Positions 20,663 to 23,185 of a DNA stretch of 23,185 nt are shown here, in pieces (within the stretch, counting starts at the first letter, position 1; the number at the start of each line of letters is the position of its first letter). Under the pieces are notes generated by a model. The model did no database searches and had not been told where the DNA came from. It saw only the letters and a program-made list of their open reading frames with translations. The position numbers and the translations under genes are program-made. Source of the stretch: a virus. The stretch is taken from the IMG/VR virus record IMGVR_UViG_3300015194_000013, positions 1 to 23,185 of that record, one strand, 5' to 3'.

Positions 20663-21311
20663 GGCTCAGCTCTGTCTGCGTGGGAGGCATAGGCTCGATG
20701 CCGAGCAGCGTCGTTTGCCTAAATCTAGAGGCGGCAAGCTCGCAGTAGCCCGCATCGATCTCGAAGCCGATGGCGCGCCTACCCGTGTTGCGTGCGGCGA
20801 GCAGCGTGGTCCCCGAGCCCATGAACGGGTCGAGCACCGTGCCGCCCTTGGGGGCGAAGCCGACCAGCAGCTGCATGAGCTTGAGAGGCTTGCTGCACTT
20901 ATGCCCCGCGGTGCGCAGCTCCGTCATCGTGTCGACGACGTCCCATTTGGGTCCGTCGTGCGATTTCGGCAGGCGCCAGCAATAGATGGGCTGGTAGCGA
21001 TACGCGAGGCCGCGCGATGTCGCATGCGCGAGGGTGAAGCGAGGCGCCCAGACCACGGTCCGCTCGGGTGGGGGGTCGAACGCGCGCACGTCGTCCGCGA
21101 GCCGCGAGCCGCTGCCAAACCACACGACGGGGCCCCTCGATACGCGAAGCATCTCGGGCAGCAGGTGATAGGGCACGTCCGCGTCCCAGGCCGCGACCTG
21201 GACCCCGTAGGGCGGGTCGGTGATGACGGCATCGACGGATGCGTCGGGCATCGCGCGCAAGAGGGCCTCAGCATCCCCCTGCACGATCGATATTCCATCA
21301 ACGTCGTACAC
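20643..21311 (-). CDS. DNA methyltransferase, N6-adenine/N4-cytosine type (orphan)
   Basis: This 222-residue protein has the motifs of beta-class amino-methyltransferases: catalytic DPPYG at 32-36 (motif IV), and HKCSKPLKLMQLLVGF at 137-152 leading into DPFMGSGTT at 161-169 (motif I, SAM binding) followed by AIGFEID (motif II). Whether it modifies A or C cannot be read from DPPY. There is no partner nuclease gene nearby, so it is an orphan enzyme, probably marking phage DNA against host restriction. The target is unknown. The start is GTG at 21311. The segment before it holds a perfect inverted repeat that ends on the G of the start codon. It overlaps the small terminase gene by 20 nt. Confidence 0.9.
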   Translation of the reverse strand: MYDVDGISIVQGDAEALLRAMPDASVDAVITDPPYGVQVAAWDADVPYHLLPEMLRVSRGPVVWFGSGSRLADDVRAFDPPPERTVVWAPRFTLAHATSRGLAYRYQPIYCWRLPKSHDGPKWDVVDTMTELRTAGHKCSKPLKLMQLLVGFAPKGGTVLDPFMGSGTTLLAARNTGRRAIGFEIDAGYCELAASRFRQTTLLGIEPMPPTQTELSHGSACI

Positions 21312-21323
21312 ACCCTATGGGTG
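21311..21323. promoter_or_regulatory. Inverted repeat CACCC-TAT-GGGTG at methyltransferase start
   Basis: A perfect 5-bp inverted repeat with a 3-bp centre abuts the GTG start of the methyltransferase. In DNA it could be an operator. In RNA it would form a short hairpin, though a 3-nt loop with 5 GC-rich pairs is only moderately stable. It also takes the place where a ribosome binding site should be, so it may lower translation. Confidence 0.4.
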
Positions 21324-21453
21324 AAATCGGACAGAACGCGCGCATCCGGACAAGATATGGAGCTTTGCGCGTGCGAAAAACCCGCGCGATTCGCGTAAAA
21401 ATAATTGCAAAATAGGTGGGATATCCACACGATCCAGCACGATTCGACGTGTT
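21312..21453 (-). promoter_or_regulatory. AT-rich non-coding gap, candidate promoter region for late operon
   Basis: This 142-bp stretch is the longest without a gene and is richer in A/T than its surroundings (TTTTGCAATTATTTTTACG on the minus strand around 21409-21391). It lies just before the packaging and head genes and just after the HTH gene. Direct repeats GAATCGTG and GATCGTGTG (about 21447-21430), and TGTCCGGA/TGTCCGAT (about 21352-21327), could be protein sites. I cannot point to clear -35/-10 boxes. CGCGAATCGCG followed by CGGGTTTTT (about 21395-21376) could be a weak terminator instead. Confidence 0.4.
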
Positions 21454-21759
21454 TTACCGCTGAAGGCTAAACCAAAGTTGTCCGAGCTTGTTTTCTAGGT
21501 CTTTGCGAAGGAAGAGGTACTTGCTCCCGACGGGCACGGGCTTGACCTGATGTTGCAGCAGGAGCCGGTGCATGGATTGGCGGCTCATGCCCGCGAGTTT
21601 TGCCAGCTCCGTCGCTGTGTAAAATGGGCGTATCTCGGCTCTTTTTCCATCAGCATCCGTGCGCCCGCATAGGCTGCATATGCACGAGTAACGAGCACGC
21701 GCGCCTCCGCGGTCACGATGGTGATGATCGCGCGGTGCCCCTGATTGATCGCTCTGCAT
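21454..21759 (-). CDS. Small helix-turn-helix DNA-binding protein
   Basis: The C-terminal half is a clear MerR/excisionase-like helix-turn-helix: FYTATELAKLAGMSRQSMHRLLLQHQVKPVPVGSKYLFLRKDLENKL, i.e. t-x-x-ELA-x-x-aGmS-x-x-x-v-x-x-l-l followed by a wing. Such proteins bind phage control sites. The true start is uncertain. The first ATG at 21759 gives 101 residues and a 175-nt overlap with the preceding gene, and its N-terminal part (HHHRDRGGARARYSCICSLC) looks like out-of-frame translation of that gene. A rare start nearer residue 36-45 would give a normal 60-65-residue protein, but I see no standard codon there. The gene directly precedes the AT-rich gap, so it may act on it. Confidence 0.7.
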   Translation of the reverse strand: MQSDQSGAPRDHHHRDRGGARARYSCICSLCGRTDADGKRAEIRPFYTATELAKLAGMSRQSMHRLLLQHQVKPVPVGSKYLFLRKDLENKLGQLWFSLQR

Positions 21760-22103
21760 AATTTATCCCTATCCCCCATCGCTCGCGCAGCGCAGGTCAT
21801 GGAGACCACGCCCGCGAGCTTATCGAACGTTACCCTCAGCTCAATCGGCAATGTCTTGCCCGTATGATGCCTCGCAAAGATAACTTGTCTATGTATGCCG
21901 CGTAAATCTCCCAGCGTCGCCGTGATGATCCCGTGCCGATGCGCGGCATCGAGCCGGCGGTCGGTCATCGGGTCGCTGCGCTGCCCGCCATCGACGGGGG
22001 ACAGGGCACGGTCCGCGAGCGGTCCCCAGGAGCTGGAGAGGCCCATCTCGGCGTCCCCCTGCTCGAAGAACCAGCGCAGCTCGTCCTCGACCCAGGGCAT
22101 CAT
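21585..22103 (-). CDS. Unknown protein upstream of terminase, possible late regulator
   Basis: This 172-residue protein (begins MMPWVEDELRWFFEQGDAEM) is coupled to the preceding gene by ATGA and overlaps the HTH gene at its end. It has two helical segments: RRLDAAHRHGIITATLGDLRGIHRQVIFARHH, and later RDKLCRAINQGHRAIITIVTAEARVLVTRAYAAYAGARM. The opening W-x-x-x-E-x-x-GLSSSWGPLA, the helices around ATLGDLRGIHRQVIFA, and the basic end would suit a protein of the late-activator or sigma-like kind that often lies just before terminase genes. I do not recognise a named family and no DNA-binding fold is evident. The role is inference from place. Confidence 0.6.
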   Translation of the reverse strand: MMPWVEDELRWFFEQGDAEMGLSSSWGPLADRALSPVDGGQRSDPMTDRRLDAAHRHGIITATLGDLRGIHRQVIFARHHTGKTLPIELRVTFDKLAGVVSMTCAARAMGDRDKLCRAINQGHRAIITIVTAEARVLVTRAYAAYAGARMLMEKEPRYAHFTQRRSWQNSRA

Positions 22104-22612
22104 GGCGAGGCTTCGGGCTGCGCAGGGGGCGGCCGGTCGGTGTCTGACGCGTCCTCCGGATCAGGGACCATGTCGTGGGGCGCGGTCACGTCCTCCTCCG
22201 CCTCAGCCTCGACCTCCTCCCGGGCGACCTGGCACAGCTGCGCGCACAGCTGCATGTGACGCGCTTCGATCTGTCGGATCGACATCCCAGGTGTTATCCG
22301 GCCCAGGGGCTTGCCGATCTGCCTCGCGACTTTGGTCAGCTCTTTGATCTGCTCGGGGGCCACTTCGGGCGGCGCGGTCGTGTTGCGCGGCATGACAATG
22401 GATTCGTAGACCTTCGCAAGCCAAGGGGCGAGGGCCTCGATCGGGCCCAACTTGCGTTCGCGACGCGTAATTTCATTCAGACATGCTTGGAGCCGCTCGA
22501 CCGGATCCGGCCTCTCCATGGCCAGCAGCTTATGAGACAGGCTGATTTGTGTTTTCTCGGGCAACGCAGCGATGCGCGGATGTGAGGTCAACACCTTGAA
22601 AAAGCTTGCCAT
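22100..22612 (-). CDS. Paralogue of upstream partial protein; possible replication factor
   Basis: This 170-residue protein starts two bases after the TAG of the upstream gene (TAGCGATG). Its residues 11-75 align with the upstream protein: HPRIAALPEKTQISLSHKLL then AMERPDPVERLQACL, against HARTSSVHFRTREKLVTDLL then RLQKPDPVHRLHTVL. A shared W-x-x-K-Y segment follows (APWLAKVYES against TGWVLKTYTN). So the two genes are tandem duplicates. The remainder is helical (PEQIKELTKVARQIGKPLG) and ends in an acidic, Pro-rich tail (EEVEAEAEEDVTAPHDMV). The N-P-x-G-W-L type motif in the relative resembles phage and plasmid replication or helicase-loading proteins, which is a hint only. Confidence 0.6.
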   Translation of the reverse strand: MASFFKVLTSHPRIAALPEKTQISLSHKLLAMERPDPVERLQACLNEITRRERKLGPIEALAPWLAKVYESIVMPRNTTAPPEVAPEQIKELTKVARQIGKPLGRITPGMSIRQIEARHMQLCAQLCQVAREEVEAEAEEDVTAPHDMVPDPEDASDTDRPPPAQPEASP

Positions 22613-22614
22613 CG

Positions 22615-23185
22615 CTAGGACGCTCCTAACCGCCCGCTGCGGGGGTACTTTTGGCGAAGGATGCGACCGAGCTGGGCCGCGAGCTCCCTACGGTCGTCCG
22701 CAGAGAGCTCCGGTTCGCGCTTTGGCTCCGGCTCCGTCGCGCGCGACTGGGACGGCAACTTCACCAACGAGTCGTTCAGGTTGGTGTAGGTCTTAAGCAC
22801 CCACCCCGTGGGGGCGTTGACCTTGCCCTGGGTCCGGTCGGCCATTCGATTGTCCAGGTTGGCCAGCACGGTGTGCAGCCGGTGGACTGGGTCCGGCTTC
22901 TGCAGGCGGAGCAGGTCGGTCACGAGCTTTTCGCGCGTTCTAAAATGTACCGATGAGGTACGCGCATGGGCAGCGAGGGCCGCGCTCATCTCCTCTCGCC
23001 CTAATTGCCATTCTGCGGGCTCTTCTCGCTCTTCTACGACCTTGGATGCCTGCTCGGCCTGAACGGCGCTGCTAGGGACCTCTGAGCGGGCTGTGGCTTG
23101 CTCTGGGGGCTGTCGTGGCTGTGGGAAAGGAAGTTTAAATCTCCTCTCTTGCTCTCTCGCGCTCTCGTCCGGCTGTGGCTGTTGG
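22615..23185 (-). CDS. Replication-like protein, N-terminus beyond right edge (partial)
   Basis: The frame ending with TAG at 22615 stays open through the first in-window ATG (22989) up to the right edge, adding 65 codons (ends PAEWQLGREE before the ATG). That ATG has AGGAG too close to act, so the gene very likely starts outside the window. The extra part is Gln/Pro/Glu-rich (QQPQPDESAREQERR), i.e. a flexible linker. The folded part follows (SVHFRTREKLVTDLLRLQKP, DPVHRLHTVLANLDNRMADR) with KVNAPTGWVLKTY, like the 'NPaGWL-x-x-a' end of DnaD/helicase-loader-type replication proteins. The C-terminus (LSADDRRELAAQLGRILRQKYP) is helical. The next gene is its paralogue. Function is tentative. Confidence 0.65.
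   Translation of the reverse strand, partial: QQPQPDESAREQERRFKLPFPQPRQPPEQATARSEVPSSAVQAEQASKVVEEREEPAEWQLGREEMSAALAAHARTSSVHFRTREKLVTDLLRLQKPDPVHRLHTVLANLDNRMADRTQGKVNAPTGWVLKTYTNLNDSLVKLPSQSRATEPEPKREPELSADDRRELAAQLGRILRQKYPRSGRLGAS

Noticed and set aside
21376-21395. Rho-independent terminator (CGCG-AAT-CGCG then T run)
   Set aside because: The stem is only 4 bp and the T run does not follow directly; not strong enough for a separate entry.
22615-22989. 124-residue complete gene starting at ATG 22989
   Set aside because: The frame is open far upstream to the edge and the ribosome site touches the ATG, so this is an internal Met.
1-23185. CRISPR array, tRNA, rRNA, IS element, integrase or Mu transposase
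   Set aside because: No regularly spaced repeats, cloverleaf-like segments, transposase motifs or long terminal repeats seen on either strand.

Overview
This window is the virion-structure operon of a contractile-tailed (myovirus-type) phage or prophage. The head genes look like those of phage Mu. I judge this from the set and order of recognisable proteins: TerS/TerL, a DUF935-type portal (Mu gp29), a gpF-like minor head protein, a Mu I-type protease/scaffold, a Mu T-type major capsid protein, gp36- and gpG-like connector proteins, sheath, tube, tape measure, and baseplate proteins V, W, J and I. DNA is high in GC (roughly 60-65% by eye). Nothing fixes the host. A high-GC proteobacterium or myxobacterium-like host fits but is a guess. 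No transposase, integrase, attachment site, tRNA, rRNA, CRISPR array or IS element is visible, so lytic phage versus prophage cannot be decided.

Almost everything is on the minus strand, so the operon reads from right to left. 23185-21454: early or regulatory end, with two tandem paralogous proteins (the first cut by the window edge), an unrecognised protein and a small helix-turn-helix protein. 21453-21312: the only sizeable non-coding stretch, AT-rich, a candidate late promoter region. 21311-18931: orphan DNA methyltransferase, TerS and TerL. 18930-18022: a lower-GC insert holding an unknown gene, a frameshifted gene and one plus-strand gene (DUF6197-like), which look like morons. 18009-11700: portal, four small proteins including a LamG/lectin-like one, gpF-like protein, protease with nested scaffold, decoration protein and major capsid protein. 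11684-9726: connector and tail-completion genes. 9702-5512: sheath, tube, tail assembly chaperone with a predicted -1 frameshift, and tape measure. 5512-1: baseplate, spike and tail-fibre genes, with the last gene cut by the left edge.

Genes are tightly packed with many ATGA, GTGA or TAGCGATG junctions, so translational coupling is likely throughout. TerS/TerL package DNA through the portal into a T-type capsid built on the nested scaffold and matured by the protease. The tail is built around the tape measure with the help of the frameshifted chaperone, then capped by sheath, baseplate and fibres.

The two strongest observations not evident from plain ORF calling are: (1) an A-AAA-AAA slippery heptamer in the correct phase at the end of the gene between tube and tape measure, preceded by an SD-like AGGAG and followed by a short GC stem, opening into a 52-codon -1 frame that has no other annotation; and (2) a strong internal Shine-Dalgarno and ATG inside the protease gene that would make a separate scaffold protein.
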